A DNA stretch of 64,000 bases from CALKWS01 sp051020515 (GTDB lineage Bacteria > Actinomycetota > Actinomycetes > Actinomycetales > Beutenbergiaceae), in contig NZ_CP194857.1 in the NCBI RefSeq assembly GCF_051020515.1, forward strand, positions 2,232,001-2,296,000, read 5' to 3'. The stretch's first letter is position 1. Each line of letters begins with the position of its first letter. The translations under genes and the position numbers were made by a program. Positions 35,816 to 44,852 of this stretch are shown piece by piece. The notes below the pieces were generated by a model. It did no database searches and was not told the origin of the DNA. It saw only the letters and a program-made list of their open reading frames with translations.

Positions 35816-36991
35816 ATGGACCTGTTCGAGTACCAGGCACGTGATCTGTTCGAGAAGCACGGGGTCCCCGTGCTCGGCGGCATCGTCGCCACCACCCCCG
35901 AGGCGGCCAGAGCAGCCGCCGAGGAGTTGCTCCCGGCCGACGGCGGGGTCGTCGTGGTCAAGGCCCAGGTGAAGGTCGGTGGCCGCGGCAAGGCCGGTGG
36001 GGTCAAGGTCGCCCGCTCCGCCGATGAGGCCCAGGCACACGCCGAGGCGATCCTGGGCATGGACATCAAGGGGCACACCGTGCAGCGGGTGATGATCGCC
36101 GAGGGCGCCGACATCGCCGAGGAGTACTACTTCTCGGTGCTGCTGGACCGTGCCGAGCGCCGCTACCTGGCCATGGCCAGCGTCGAGGGCGGCGTGGAGA
36201 TCGAAGTGCTCGCCGAGGAGCGCCCGGAGGCGCTGGCGCGCATCGCGGTGGACCCCAGCGAGGGCATCGACGAGGCCAAGGCCGCGGAGATCGTCTCCGC
36301 CGCCGGGTTCGCCGACGACGTGTCCGCCGGCGTGACCGAGGCGATCAAGAAGCTGTGGACCGTCTACGCCGAGTCCGACGCCACCCTGGTGGAGGTCAAC
36401 CCGCTGGTACGCACCGCATCCGGTGACGTCGTGGCACTGGACGGCAAGGTCACCCTGGACGACAACGCCGAGTTCCGCCACCCCGAGTGGACCGAACTGG
36501 CCGAGGTCGCCGAGACCGACCCGCTGGAGGCCAAGGCAGCCGAGTCCGGCCTGAACTACGTCAAGCTCGACGGTGAGGTCGGCATCATCGGAAACGGCGC
36601 GGGCCTGGTGATGTCCACCCTGGATGTGGTCGCCTACTCCGGCGAACAGCACGGTGGTGTCAAGCCCGCCAACTTCCTCGACATCGGAGGTGGCGCCTCC
36701 GCCGCCGTGATGGCCGCCGGCCTGGACGTGATCCTGGGCGACGAGCAGGTCAAGAGCGTGTTCGTGAACGTCTTCGGTGGCATCACCGCGTGCGACGAGG
36801 TCGCCAACGGCATCGTGCACGCTCTGGAGATCCTCGGCGACGCGGCCACCAAGCCGCTCGTGGTACGCCTGGACGGCAACGCCGTGGAGGAGGGCCGCCG
36901 CATCCTCGAAGAAGCCGGCCATCCGCTGGTGACCGTCATGGACACCATGGACGGTGCCGCCGACAAGGCCGCCGAGCTGGCCGCTTCCTGA
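35816..36991 (+). CDS. sucC: Succinyl-CoA synthetase (ADP/GDP-forming), beta subunit
   Basis: A 391-residue subunit that binds nucleotide and Mg2+ in the TCA-cycle reaction succinyl-CoA + ADP/GDP + Pi to succinate + CoA + ATP/GTP. The ATP-grasp fold starts M-D-L-F-E-Y-Q-A-R-D-L-F-E-K-H-G-V-P-V. The K-A-Q-V-K-V-G-G-R-G-K-A-G-G-V-K loop binds nucleotide, and G-G-G-A-S-A and V-F-V-N-V-F-G-G-I-T-A-C-D are conserved C-terminal CoA/phosphate elements. It precedes sucD by 39 bp, and the two form an operon. Upstream, TAGGCT at about 35761 is a possible -10. Length is normal. Confidence 0.98.
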   Translation: MDLFEYQARDLFEKHGVPVLGGIVATTPEAARAAAEELLPADGGVVVVKAQVKVGGRGKAGGVKVARSADEAQAHAEAILGMDIKGHTVQRVMIAEGADIAEEYYFSVLLDRAERRYLAMASVEGGVEIEVLAEERPEALARIAVDPSEGIDEAKAAEIVSAAGFADDVSAGVTEAIKKLWTVYAESDATLVEVNPLVRTASGDVVALDGKVTLDDNAEFRHPEWTELAEVAETDPLEAKAAESGLNYVKLDGEVGIIGNGAGLVMSTLDVVAYSGEQHGGVKPANFLDIGGGASAAVMAAGLDVILGDEQVKSVFVNVFGGITACDEVANGIVHALEILGDAATKPLVVRLDGNAVEEGRRILEEAGHPLVTVMDTMDGAADKAAELAAS

Positions 36992-37030
36992 CCGAACCCG
37001 CACACGACACAGAACGCAGAGACACACACC

Positions 37031-37930
37031 ATGGCGATCTTCCTCAACTCCGCTTCCAAGGTCATCGTGCAGGGCATGACCGGCGCCGAGGGTCAGAAGC
37101 ACACCCGGCGCATGCTGGCCTCGGGCACCACCATCGTCGGCGGGGTCAACCCGCGTAAGGCCGGTACGTCGGTCGACTTCGACGTCGACGGCGAAACCAC
37201 CTCGGTGCCGGTCTACGGCACCGTGGCCGACGCCGTGGAGCAGACCGGTGCCGACGTGTCGGTGCTGTTTGTGCCGCCGCCGTTCACCAAGGCCGCGGTC
37301 GTGGAGGCCGTGGACGCCGGGGTGCCGCTGGTGGTCATCATCACCGAGGGTGTGCCGGTGGCGGACACCACGGAGTTCTACAACTACGCCACAGCCAAGG
37401 GCGTTCGCCTGATCGGCCCGAACTGCCCCGGCCTGATCAGTCCCGGCAAGTCCAACGTCGGCATCATCCCGGCCAACATCGCCGGCGCCGGCCCGATCGG
37501 GCTGGTGTCCAAGTCCGGGACGCTGACCTACCAGATGATGTACGAGCTGCGCGACTTCGGTTTCTCCTCCGCGATCGGGATCGGCGGTGACCCGGTGATC
37601 GGGACCACGCACATCGACGCGCTGGCCGCGTTCGAGGAGGACCCGGAGACCTCGGTCATGGTGATGATCGGTGAGATCGGCGGGGACGCCGAGGAGCGTG
37701 CCGCCGAGTTCATCAAGGCCAACGTGACCAAGCCCGTGGTGGGCTACGTGGCCGGGTTCACCGCCCCGGAGGGCAAGACGATGGGACACGCCGGCGCCAT
37801 CGTGTCCGGGTCCTCCGGCACCGCCGAGGCGAAGAAGGACGCCCTGGAGGCCGCCGGGGTCAAGGTCGGCAAGACCCCCTCGGAGACCGCCGCGCTGGTG
37901 CGCGAGCTGCTGGAGTCCCGCGCCTCCTGA
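37031..37930 (+). CDS. sucD: Succinyl-CoA synthetase, alpha subunit
   Basis: A 299-residue subunit that binds CoA and carries the catalytic histidine which is phosphorylated. The start A-I-F-L-N-S-A-S-K-V-I-V-Q-G-M-T-G-A-E-G and the Rossmann CoA-binding domain are followed by I-G-P-N-C-P-G-L-I and, near residue 255, K-T-M-G-H-A-G-A-I-V-S-G, whose His is the phosphohistidine (position inferred from family alignment). Partner of SucC, immediately downstream. The 38 bp between them contain no terminator, so they are co-transcribed. Confidence 0.98.
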   Translation: MAIFLNSASKVIVQGMTGAEGQKHTRRMLASGTTIVGGVNPRKAGTSVDFDVDGETTSVPVYGTVADAVEQTGADVSVLFVPPPFTKAAVVEAVDAGVPLVVIITEGVPVADTTEFYNYATAKGVRLIGPNCPGLISPGKSNVGIIPANIAGAGPIGLVSKSGTLTYQMMYELRDFGFSSAIGIGGDPVIGTTHIDALAAFEEDPETSVMVMIGEIGGDAEERAAEFIKANVTKPVVGYVAGFTAPEGKTMGHAGAIVSGSSGTAEAKKDALEAAGVKVGKTPSETAALVRELLESRAS

Positions 37931-37970
37931 GGCGCCCACCGCGGAACCGGGGGCGGCCCCGCTGCGCCCA

Positions 37971-37992
37971 GGCGGCGTCGTGTGGCGCCGCC
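37971..37992 (+). terminator. Possible sucCD terminator hairpin
   Basis: A 7-bp GC stem (GGCGGCG at 37971-37977 and CGCCGCC at 37986-37992) around an eight-base loop lies 41 bp after the sucD stop. No T-run follows, so the assignment rests on position and fold only. Confidence 0.4.
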
Positions 37993-38053
37993 CCGACGGT
38001 GAGCCTAATCTGATCCTGTCGGTATGTTCGGTGACCCGTGAGGGGGCGTTGTT

Positions 38054-38491
38054 GTGGTGTCAGGCACTTCGGCACGTCTGATCGCTGCCGTCTTCGTCGG
38101 GACCGGCCTGCTCGCCGGGTGTGCGAGTGCCGAGGCGGACGAGGAGACCGCCGCCTGCGCCGCGCCCGTGCTCAGTGTCAGCCCGGCCAGCGCCACCGCC
38201 GGCGAGGAGGTCCTGGTGATGGGGGAGAACTTCCTGGACGGATGTCCGGGGGCCTCGGCCTCGGACCGGGAGGTACTCCGCCTCGCCGAACCGGCCGTGC
38301 CCTACCTCGACGTCGCCATCCAGATGGTCGACTCGGCCGGGTCGGTAACCCTGACGACGGTGGACGCCGGCACCGACGGCACCTTCGAGGTCACCGTGCC
38401 GGTTCCGCAGGACCAGCAGCCCGGCGTGGTGGAACTGATCGCCGACGTGCCCGGCACCAGACCGGCCGAACTGGTGATCGGCCTCTCCTGA
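38054..38491 (+). CDS. Small secreted lipoprotein with Ig-like fold
   Basis: A 145-residue exported protein: a signal peptide (residues 1-21) with lipobox L-L-A-G-C at about 19-23, then an Ala/Glu-rich stretch and a beta-rich domain with S-V-S-P-A-S-A-T-A-G-E-E-V-L-V-M-G-E-N-F, the opening of an IPT/TIG-like or related immunoglobulin fold. No enzyme motif. The start GTG at 38054 is weakly supported; a preceding GTG three bases upstream is out of frame. Function unknown. It lies between sucD and the DUF6350 gene. Confidence 0.8.
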   Translation: MVSGTSARLIAAVFVGTGLLAGCASAEADEETAACAAPVLSVSPASATAGEEVLVMGENFLDGCPGASASDREVLRLAEPAVPYLDVAIQMVDSAGSVTLTTVDAGTDGTFEVTVPVPQDQQPGVVELIADVPGTRPAELVIGLS

Positions 38492-38578
38492 GGCCCACCG
38501 CCCGCCGGCGGAGCGGTGCAGACACGCCGTTGCCCCTCGGCCCGTGAGCGCCCTGGGCAGGCGACGATGGGTCTTGTC

Positions 38579-39859
38579 ATGACCACCACCGCCAGACCAC
38601 CGTCCTATCAGCCGCGGTTGATCGAGCACGTCGGGGACCACGGCCGATCCGGCCGAGCCATCCGACTGCCCGCCCAGTGGCTGCGGGGACTGCTCGCCGG
38701 TGCCGAAGCACTGATGCTGGGCTGGTTGGTGCTGGTGGTGCCGGCGATCGCGACCTACATCGCCACCGCGGCCTCCCCGGCACTGGGATCGGCGGGCTGG
38801 GTCGAGGCCGCCCAGATGGGCACCGCCGGCTGGTTCCTGGCGCACGGGGCCTCACTGCACGGTGCGGATGCGGCGATCTCGGTGACCCCGCTGGGACTGA
38901 CGGTGTTGTACACCTTCCTGGTCTCGGCCGCTGTCCGCCGGGCCCGGCTGGTCAACTGGGCGCCGGTACTGGTGGCGATCTGCACCTACGTCGCCCTGGG
39001 AGCGCTGCTGCTGGCGCTGGCCACCCCGCCGGGGGCGCCGTTCGGGCTGAGGGGGGGCGGGTGTGGTCGCCGTCGTCGGTTCGGTGTGGGGGATGCGGGG
39101 ACGCTACCCGCGGGCGCCCGGAGCCCTGGCACGGTGGCGCCTTCCGCAGTGGCTGCGGCTGGCAGGCCGGGCGACCTGGCGGGCCACGGCGGCGCTGCTG
39201 GCCGTGGCCACCGCGCTGCTGATCGTGGCGGTGGCGCTCGGCTTCGACCAGATCGTCCAGATCCAGCGCAGCCTGCAGGCGGACCCGGTCAGCACGGTGG
39301 TGATCGTGCTCGCCCAGGTGGTGCTGCTCCCGGTGCTGATCGTGTGGGCGCTGGCGTTCCTGCTCGGGCCCGGCTTCACCGTCGGTGCCGGCACGCTGTT
39401 CTCCACCGCCGGGATCGAGTCGGGCCCACTGCCGGTGATCCCGGTGCTGGGGGCGCTTCCGGAACCGGACAGCCTGGCCGGGAGTCTGCCGCTGACGGCG
39501 GGGGCCGGGGTGGTGGTCGGTCTGCTGGTCGGCTGGTGGCTGCTGCTGCGTGGGAACGCCAGGCGCCGCTGTGGCAGTCGTTGGCCGGTGCGGTGCTCGC
39601 CGTGGTCGCAACGGCAGCGCTGGTGGGCGGGCTGGGCTGGTTGTCCTCCGGTGGGGTCGGCCCGGGTGCGATGGCCGTCACCGGTCCGGAGCCGTTCCGG
39701 ATGGCCCTGGCGGTGGCGTGGCAGGTGGGTTCCGGGGCTACCGTGGCCGTGATCGGCCTGCACCCCGGCACGCATCGCGCACTGGTGCGCCTGGTGCAGT
39801 GGGTCCGCGCGCAGGTGGGCGCACGAGCGAGCGCGGAGGCAGGCTCGGCGAAGGACTGA
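38579..39859 (+). CDS. DUF6350 polytopic membrane protein (two frameshifts)
   Basis: A membrane protein of about 425 residues with about nine to ten helices, of the family now called DUF6350 that in Actinobacteria lies between sucD and purN. The first frame (38579 to about 39050) has A-L-M-L-G-W-L-V-L-V-V-P-A-I-A-T-Y; the middle part (W-R-A-T-A-A-L-L-A-V-A-T-A, then L-L-P-V-L-I-V-W-A-L-A-F-L-L-G-P-G-F) lies in another frame from about 39060; the last (L-W-Q-S-L-A-G-A-V-L-A-V-V-A-T) is back in the first. The breaks sit at a run of seven G at 39051-39057 and near 39560, consistent with two base-call indels. Function unknown. Confidence 0.8.
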   Translation: MTTTARPPSYQPRLIEHVGDHGRSGRAIRLPAQWLRGLLAGAEALMLGWLVLVVPAIATYIATAASPALGSAGWVEAAQMGTAGWFLAHGASLHGADAAISVTPLGLTVLYTFLVSAAVRRARLVNWAPVLVAICTYVALGALLLALATPPGAPFGLRGGGCGRRRRFGVGDAGTLPAGARSPGTVAPSAVAAAGRPGDLAGHGGAAGRGHRAADRGGGARLRPDRPDPAQPAGGPGQHGGDRARPGGAAPGADRVGAGVPARARLHRRCRHAVLHRRDRVGPTAGDPGAGGASGTGQPGRESAADGGGRGGGRSAGRLVAAAAWERQAPLWQSLAGAVLAVVATAALVGGLGWLSSGGVGPGAMAVTGPEPFRMALAVAWQVGSGATVAVIGLHPGTHRALVRLVQWVRAQVGARASAEAGSAKD

Positions 39860-39989
39860 GGCGGTTCCCAGGTTCACCTCCCAGGTTCACCTCCCCACTG
39901 CCACGACCGGCAGGAAAATACTCATCCATTACGCTTCCTTTGCGTGCGCGGGTGTCATAGGGTCCTGAGCATCGACACGGGAGGGCTTC

Positions 39990-40514
39990 ATGGTCAACGT
40001 TTCATCGACGGTGGATGTGGCAGATCTTGACCTGGGCGGCGGGTACCGCATCCGCGGTAGCGATCTGCGCGGGGAGGTGACCGACCTGGCAGCCTTCCGC
40101 GCCGCCGCCGGGGACGACCCGGCTGCGGAGGTCATCATCGCCCTGAGTGAGGAGCGCTTCGACGACGCCCTCCAGGAACTGGACGAACTGCACACCAAGG
40201 ACCCGGACTCGGTCCGGTACCAGGCGCTGCGGGCCGACGTCCTGCGTGATCAGGGTCAGCTCGACGCGGCCGAGGCGATCTACACCGACCTTCTCGCCCG
40301 TGCCGGTGACGATCCCGTGCGCAGCGCCGTCATTCGTCAGCACCGGGCCAAGGTGTGGTTCCACCAGGGCAGGCTGCGAGATGCCGAGGCCGAGTTCGCC
40401 GAGGTGCTGGCCCTGCGTGAGGCCGCCGGCGTCGACGAGGGCCAACTGGCCTCCACCCGGCAGAGCCTGCAGCGGTTGGGGATCGCCGTCGCGATGCAGG
40501 ACGCGGCCGAGTAG
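39990..40514 (+). CDS. TPR-repeat protein
   Basis: A 174-residue soluble helical protein. Residues about 55-165 form two to three degenerate tetratricopeptide repeats, e.g. E-R-F-D-D-A-L-Q-E-L-D-E-L-H-T-K-D-P-D, R-Y-Q-A-L-R-A-D-V-L-R-D-Q-G-Q-L-D-A-A-E-A-I-Y and R-D-A-E-A-E-F-A-E-V-L-A-L-R. The N-terminal 50 residues are beta-rich and unassigned (Y-R-I-R-G-S-D-L-R-G-E-V). Such proteins scaffold other proteins; the partner is unknown. It precedes a convergent MFS gene by 19 bp. Confidence 0.8.
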   Translation: MVNVSSTVDVADLDLGGGYRIRGSDLRGEVTDLAAFRAAAGDDPAAEVIIALSEERFDDALQELDELHTKDPDSVRYQALRADVLRDQGQLDAAEAIYTDLLARAGDDPVRSAVIRQHRAKVWFHQGRLRDAEAEFAEVLALREAAGVDEGQLASTRQSLQRLGIAVAMQDAAE

Positions 40515-40533
40515 GGGCGACCGAACCGGCGAC

Positions 40534-41809
40534 TCACGACGGTGGGGCTACCGCCGGGGCGTCGTCGTCGTCGGGCATCCGGGCGGTGCGGAAGGGCGAG
40601 AAGGTGACCACGCACGCCGCCACCACCAGCCCGCCGACGGCCAGCGCGATGGTGGCGCGATTGCCCCACCACACGGCCAGGAACCCGGCCAGCGGGGCCG
40701 AGAACGCCAGCATGCCCCAGTTGAAGGTGCGGATGGTGGCGTTCATCCGGCCTCGCAGCCGGGCGGCGGTGACGGCGTTGCGGTAACTGCCCTCCAACGG
40801 CCCCTTCAGGCCCATCCCCACCCCGTGCAGGGCGAATGCCGCGCTGAGCACCACCACCGCCATCGGGCCGGCCGGGGCCAGCAGCACCACCAGGTAGGCC
40901 AGCGGGCTGAGCCAGTCGCTGAACACGCACACCCGCCCGATGCCGAAGCGCATCCCGGCCCACGGCGCCAGTCCGGCGCCGACCACTCCCGTGACGCCGG
41001 CAAAGCCCAGGGTGAGGCCGACGGCGAAGGAGTCCAGACCCAGGTCCTGGTTGGCGTAGAAGACGTACAGCGTCATGACCAGGGAGTTGAAGAAGAACCA
41101 CAGGTGCAGCCCGATCGCGTACGGCGCCAGCGTGCGATGCCGGTAGACCCAGGAGGCCCCTTCGCGCAGGTCGGTGATCAGGTGCCGGCGGCCGGCCGCC
41201 TCCGGTGCGGTCTCCGGTTGGCGGATGCCGGCCAGCAGCAGCGCCGAGGCGGCGTGCGTGGCCGCGGCCACCACGATCGCCACCGGCGCGGAGGTCAGGC
41301 GGATGAGTGCACCGGCCAGGATCGGACCCACCGACTCGGCCGCCGTCATGGTCTGCTCGATGCGGGCCCACGCGCGCGGCAGGACCCGGGTGGGCACCAG
41401 GGCCGGCAGGTAACTCTGCTGGGCGGCGCGGAAGAACATCGTCGTGAACCCCAGCACGAACACCAGGGCGGCCAGCACGGGCACGGTCAGCAGATCGGTG
41501 AAGGCCAGGCCGGCGATCGTGCCCAGCACCACCGCGGCCAGGGTGTCGGCGGCCACCCAGCACCGGCCGGCGCCGCATCCGGTCCAGCCACACCCCGGCG
41601 AGCAACCCGAAGATCAGGGTGGGCAGCCACTGGGCCGACCGTACGATCCCGATGTCGGCCTGGTCGGCACCCAGGTGGTGGATCATCAGGAACTGCATGC
41701 CCAGGTTCACCACGAACAGGCCCAGGCTGGATACGGCGTCGGCGATCCACAGCCGCACGAAGGCCGGGTAGGCCAGGATCGGGAACCGGCGACGCGGTTC
41801 TGCTGGCAC
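40534..41809 (-). CDS. MFS transporter (frameshifted)
   Basis: A major facilitator superfamily protein of about 425 residues with twelve helices. The N-terminal frame has P-I-L-A-Y-P-A-F-V-R-L-W-I-A-D-A-V-S-S-L-G and Q-W-L-P-T-L-I-F-G-L-L-A-G-V-W-L-D-R-M-R-R-R-P-V-L, the MFS helix-2/loop-2-3 type motif; the rest (A-A-D-T-L-A-A-V-V-L-G-T-I-A-G) is in a second frame, and removal of one G at about 41555 restores it. The GTG at 41809 has GGAAGGGGA eight bases upstream and an expected N-terminus. Substrate unknown; the segment order resembles drug/H+ antiporters. Convergent with the TPR gene. Confidence 0.85.
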
Positions 41810-41943
41810 GCCGCAGTCCCCTTCCGGCGCGTCGATGGGATGGCATCGATGGGATGGATCGGTGACGAGGAATCGCCACCGCCCGGCCACCCTATCGGCC
41901 AGCGATTGGCGCCTGGCAAACCGCGCTGGCACACTACTGCGCG

Positions 41944-42405
41944 ATGCGTGCCGCGAACCAGCCCGAGGTGCCGTGGTGGGCCCGAACCCCGGAATTGATA
42001 GCCGGAATCGGCGTGGTAGCCCTGGTGATCAGTGCACTCATGCCCTGGTTCACCGGACCCTACGACCATGCCCGCCCAGGGCCATGGGTGTCGATCTGGC
42101 TGGTCGTGGCCAGCGCGGTGCTGGCCTTGGTGCTGATGTATCGCCGCTCGCGTTGGTCCTGGGCGCCGGGTGTGTTCGTGCTGGCCGCGACGTTGATGAT
42201 CCTGATCGGACTGCATGCCCAGGTGGTCTGCCCCACCGACGTGGAGATCGAGGGCAACATCGCCCAGGCGTGCTTCACCGAGGAATGGACCTCCGGTTCG
42301 ACGTTCTTCGCCGTGGGTGGCTCCGCCTCATCCCTGGCGAGTTTCATCGCACCGTGGCTGATGGGCTACGCCGAGGACCGCTCCTGGGAGGGTCGCGGCC
42401 CCTGA
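41944..42405 (+). CDS. Four-helix membrane protein of unknown function
   Basis: A 153-residue small membrane protein with four predicted transmembrane helices (about 18-35, 48-66, 72-90 and 115-137). There is a Cys pair in an external loop, H-A-Q-V-V-C-P-T-D-V-E-I-E-G-N-I-A-Q-A-C, possibly a disulphide. No family signature recognised. The gene is divergent from the MFS transporter (135 bp apart). Confidence 0.75.
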   Translation: MRAANQPEVPWWARTPELIAGIGVVALVISALMPWFTGPYDHARPGPWVSIWLVVASAVLALVLMYRRSRWSWAPGVFVLAATLMILIGLHAQVVCPTDVEIEGNIAQACFTEEWTSGSTFFAVGGSASSLASFIAPWLMGYAEDRSWEGRGP

Positions 42406-42516
42406 CCGCCCGGACCTCACGGCAGCGAACCGATTTGGTCGGGCGTGTCTGTGCGTCGACGCTACCGGCTCGACTCGTGGCTCGGCCCTGAGCCGTTTAC
42501 GCTGGCGAGCAGGTCG

Positions 42517-43488
42517 ATGTCGCTCAATCCGCACGATCTGGAGGTGCCCGTGCCCGACTTCCGCAGCAGCGCCCGCGCCCGGCGGCAGAGTTGGTTCGGG
42601 CTGAAACGCCACATCAAACGTGCGCTCAGCCTTCCCGGTCTGCACCCGATCATGCGCACGGTGGCCCTGCGGGTGCCGGGGGTGCGGGTGGGCCGGTTGC
42701 CGGCGCCGTGGCGGGTGCGGGAGGTGCGCGGACAGGTCGACGGCGGTGAGTACGTCCTCGTGGGCCCGGACCGTTGTGAGATCGCCAAGGAGATGTACTG
42801 GGGGCAGGGCCGCCGTCCCGAACCGGCCGATGCCTTCGCGCTCGATGTGATGGTGGCCCTGGGCAAGCACGCCCGGACGTTCTTCGACATCGGTGCCTAC
42901 ACCGGGGTGTTCACCATGGCGCTCACCGCGGCCAACCCGGCGTTGCGCGCGCACGCCTTCGAGATCGTCCCGGCGGTGGCCCAGGCCCTGGCCCGCAACG
43001 TCGCGCGCAACGATGTGGCCGAACGCACCCAGGTGCACACCGAGGGGGTGGGCGATCCACGGATGGGCATGCTGGTACCGGCCGGTGACCACGGGTCGGC
43101 GCTGCCCTCCTTCTACTCCTCCGACATGGCCTTCGACGACGGGGTACGGGTGGATTTCGTGGCGCTGGACGACTTCACCGACCAGGTGGCCGGCCCGGTG
43201 CTGCTCAAGATCGACGTGGAGGGCGGGGAGGAGACGCTGTTGCGGCACGGGCAGCGGTTCCTCGCCGCACACGCTCCCGACATCCTCTGTGAGGTGCTCA
43301 CCGATGCCGACGGCCGGGAGCTGGAGGCGCTGCTCACCCCGCACGGGCTGGGCTGCTACGCCGTCGGTGAGGAGGCACTGCACCCCCGGGAGCACCTGCG
43401 CCCCAGCGCCGAGCACCGGGACTGGCTGTTCAGCGCGCGCAGCCCCGCCGAACTGCGCGCCCGGGGAGTCTCCGTGGCCGATGCCTGA
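42517..43488 (+). CDS. FkbM-family methyltransferase
   Basis: A 323-residue SAM-dependent methyltransferase of the FkbM type. The key SAM-binding stretch is F-F-D-I-G-A-Y-T-G-V-F-T near residue 127, later L-K-I-D-V-E-G-G-E-E-T-L-L with the FkbM-typical D-V-E-G-x-E motif. These enzymes O-methylate sugars or polyketides. The start is uncertain: GTG at 42445, ATG at 42517, or GTG at 42550; the last has GGAGG immediately upstream and is a strong alternative. Its stop overlaps the next gene's start (ATG at 43481, TGA at 43486), so the two are translationally coupled. Confidence 0.8.
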   Translation: MSLNPHDLEVPVPDFRSSARARRQSWFGLKRHIKRALSLPGLHPIMRTVALRVPGVRVGRLPAPWRVREVRGQVDGGEYVLVGPDRCEIAKEMYWGQGRRPEPADAFALDVMVALGKHARTFFDIGAYTGVFTMALTAANPALRAHAFEIVPAVAQALARNVARNDVAERTQVHTEGVGDPRMGMLVPAGDHGSALPSFYSSDMAFDDGVRVDFVALDDFTDQVAGPVLLKIDVEGGEETLLRHGQRFLAAHAPDILCEVLTDADGRELEALLTPHGLGCYAVGEEALHPREHLRPSAEHRDWLFSARSPAELRARGVSVADA

Positions 43489-44343
43489 ACCGCAACCCGA
43501 CCCGGCGCGGCGCACCGGCGCGCGGACCGTGGTGCGCGCCGTGCTGGGGTCGGGGGTGGTGGCCCTGGGGGGTTACTCAGCCTGATCTGGTCCTGGCAGC
43601 GTTCACTGATCTACTTCCCCGACGAAGGCACGGTTCCGGCGGCACATCAGGTGCTGCCGGCAGGTCAGGATGTGCGGCACCGCACCGCCGACGGCCTGGA
43701 CCTGGGCGCCTGGTACGTGCCCGCACAGCCCGAGGCGGATCGGCAGAAGGCGGTGCTGTACCTGCCCGGCAACGGTGGCAACCGCGCCGGGCGCACGCAG
43801 ATCGGCGAGGAACTGGCCCAGCGTGGCTTCGCGGTGCTGCTGGTGGACTACCGCGGCTTCGGCGCCAACCCGGGCCGTCCCAGCGAGGAGGGCCTGGCCG
43901 CCGACGCACGCTCCGCCCAGCAGGCCCTGACGGAGCTGGGGTACGGCCCCGATCGCACCATCTACGTGGGGGAGTCGCTGGGGACCGGGGTGGCCGCACG
44001 GTTGGCCGCGGAGGTGCCGCCGGCCGGGTTGGTGCTGCGCTCCCCGCTGACGCACCTGGCCGACGTGGCACGGGCGCACTATCCGTTCCTGCCGGTGGGA
44101 GTGCTGTTGCGGGAGGACTACGACGTCGTGGGTCACCTGGGGCGCGTTCGGGCTCCGGTGGCGGTGATGTACAGCCAGGCCGACGAGGTGGTCCCGGCCG
44201 AGCAGAGCGCCCGGGTCGCCGGTGCCGAGCCGGTGGTGGACACCCTGGTCCTGGACGGTGCCGGGCACAATGACCCGGTCATGTTCGGCGCGCCGTTGGC
44301 CGATCTGGTTGCGGACCTTGCCGACCGCACCGGCGGTTCGTAG
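43481..44343 (+). CDS. Alpha/beta hydrolase, membrane-anchored (frameshifted)
   Basis: A hydrolase of about 285 residues. The ATG at 43481 overlaps the previous stop and reads a signal-anchor start R-T-V-V-R-A-V-L-G-S-G-V-V-A-L; the frame then breaks at a G6 run (43565-43570), after which L-L-S-L-I-W-S-W-Q-R-S-L-I-Y-F-P-D-E-G and the alpha/beta-hydrolase core continue in another frame. The core carries V-L-Y-L-P-G-N-G-G-N-R and the nucleophile elbow G-E-S-L-G-T-G, then A-V-M-Y-S-Q-A-D-E-V-V-P for the acid and D-G-A-G-H-N for His. One missing G explains it. The substrate is unknown. Confidence 0.85.
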
Positions 44344-44372
44344 CCTGGCGCCTCCAGCACCTCATCCTCGAG

Positions 44373-44841
44373 GTGCTCGGCTACGCCGCGGAGGAGGCGC
44401 AGGCCCTGGGGCGCCCCGGGCGGTGCGAGGTGCGGATCCACCCGGACGGCTCGGTCTCGGTCACCGATGACGGGCGCGGCCCGGCGATCCATCGGGACGA
44501 CGACGGCCGGATCATCCGCAAGCCCGTGATGGCCACCCGGGATCTGCGGTTCTTCGATACCGACGAGCAGGTGCTGCCGGACGGTCGACCCCGCCGGGGC
44601 ATGTCCACCGTGGCGGCCCTCAGCGTGTGGCTGGAGCACACCAACCACCGACTCGAGGGGGCCTGGTGCCAGCGCGACGAGTACGGCGTGCCGGCCTCGG
44701 ACCTCGTGGAACGGCCAGCGGGGGGGGCGAACCGGGACCACGGTGCACTTCCTGCCCGCACCGGACGTGCCGGCCGGCTCGCGACCGGATCCGGCGGTGC
44801 TGGGTGCGTTCGACTCCCTGACGGTGAACCTGCAGGAGTGA
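44373..44841 (+). CDS. GyrB/ParE-like stand-alone ATPase-domain protein (frameshifted, unusual active site)
   Basis: A small protein of about 155 residues matching only the N-terminal GHKL ATPase of gyrase B. It reads E-V-L-G-Y-A-A-E-E-A, V-S-V-T-D-D-G-R-G-P, P-R-R-G-M-S-T-V-A-A-L-S-V-W-L-E-H-T and, after the frameshift, G-T-G-T-T-V-H-F-L-P-A-P-D. The Mg2+-binding Asn of the N-box is replaced by Tyr (G-Y for D-N), so it may bind but not hydrolyse ATP. The frame breaks in an eight-G run near 44720. The conserved strand upstream (L-I-L-E) is in frame to 44343 but has no start codon, so the true start is uncertain. Function unknown; no topoisomerase body is attached. Confidence 0.65.
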
Positions 44842-44852
44842 GTCGAGCCCGC

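Noticed and set aside
35789..37939. A 716-codon antisense frame over sucC-sucD
   Set aside because: Antisense shadow of two certain genes; repetitive His/Gly/Val composition, no recognisable fold.
37931..38053. Possible riboswitch or small RNA after sucD
   Set aside because: Only a short GC hairpin is visible; no known aptamer consensus.
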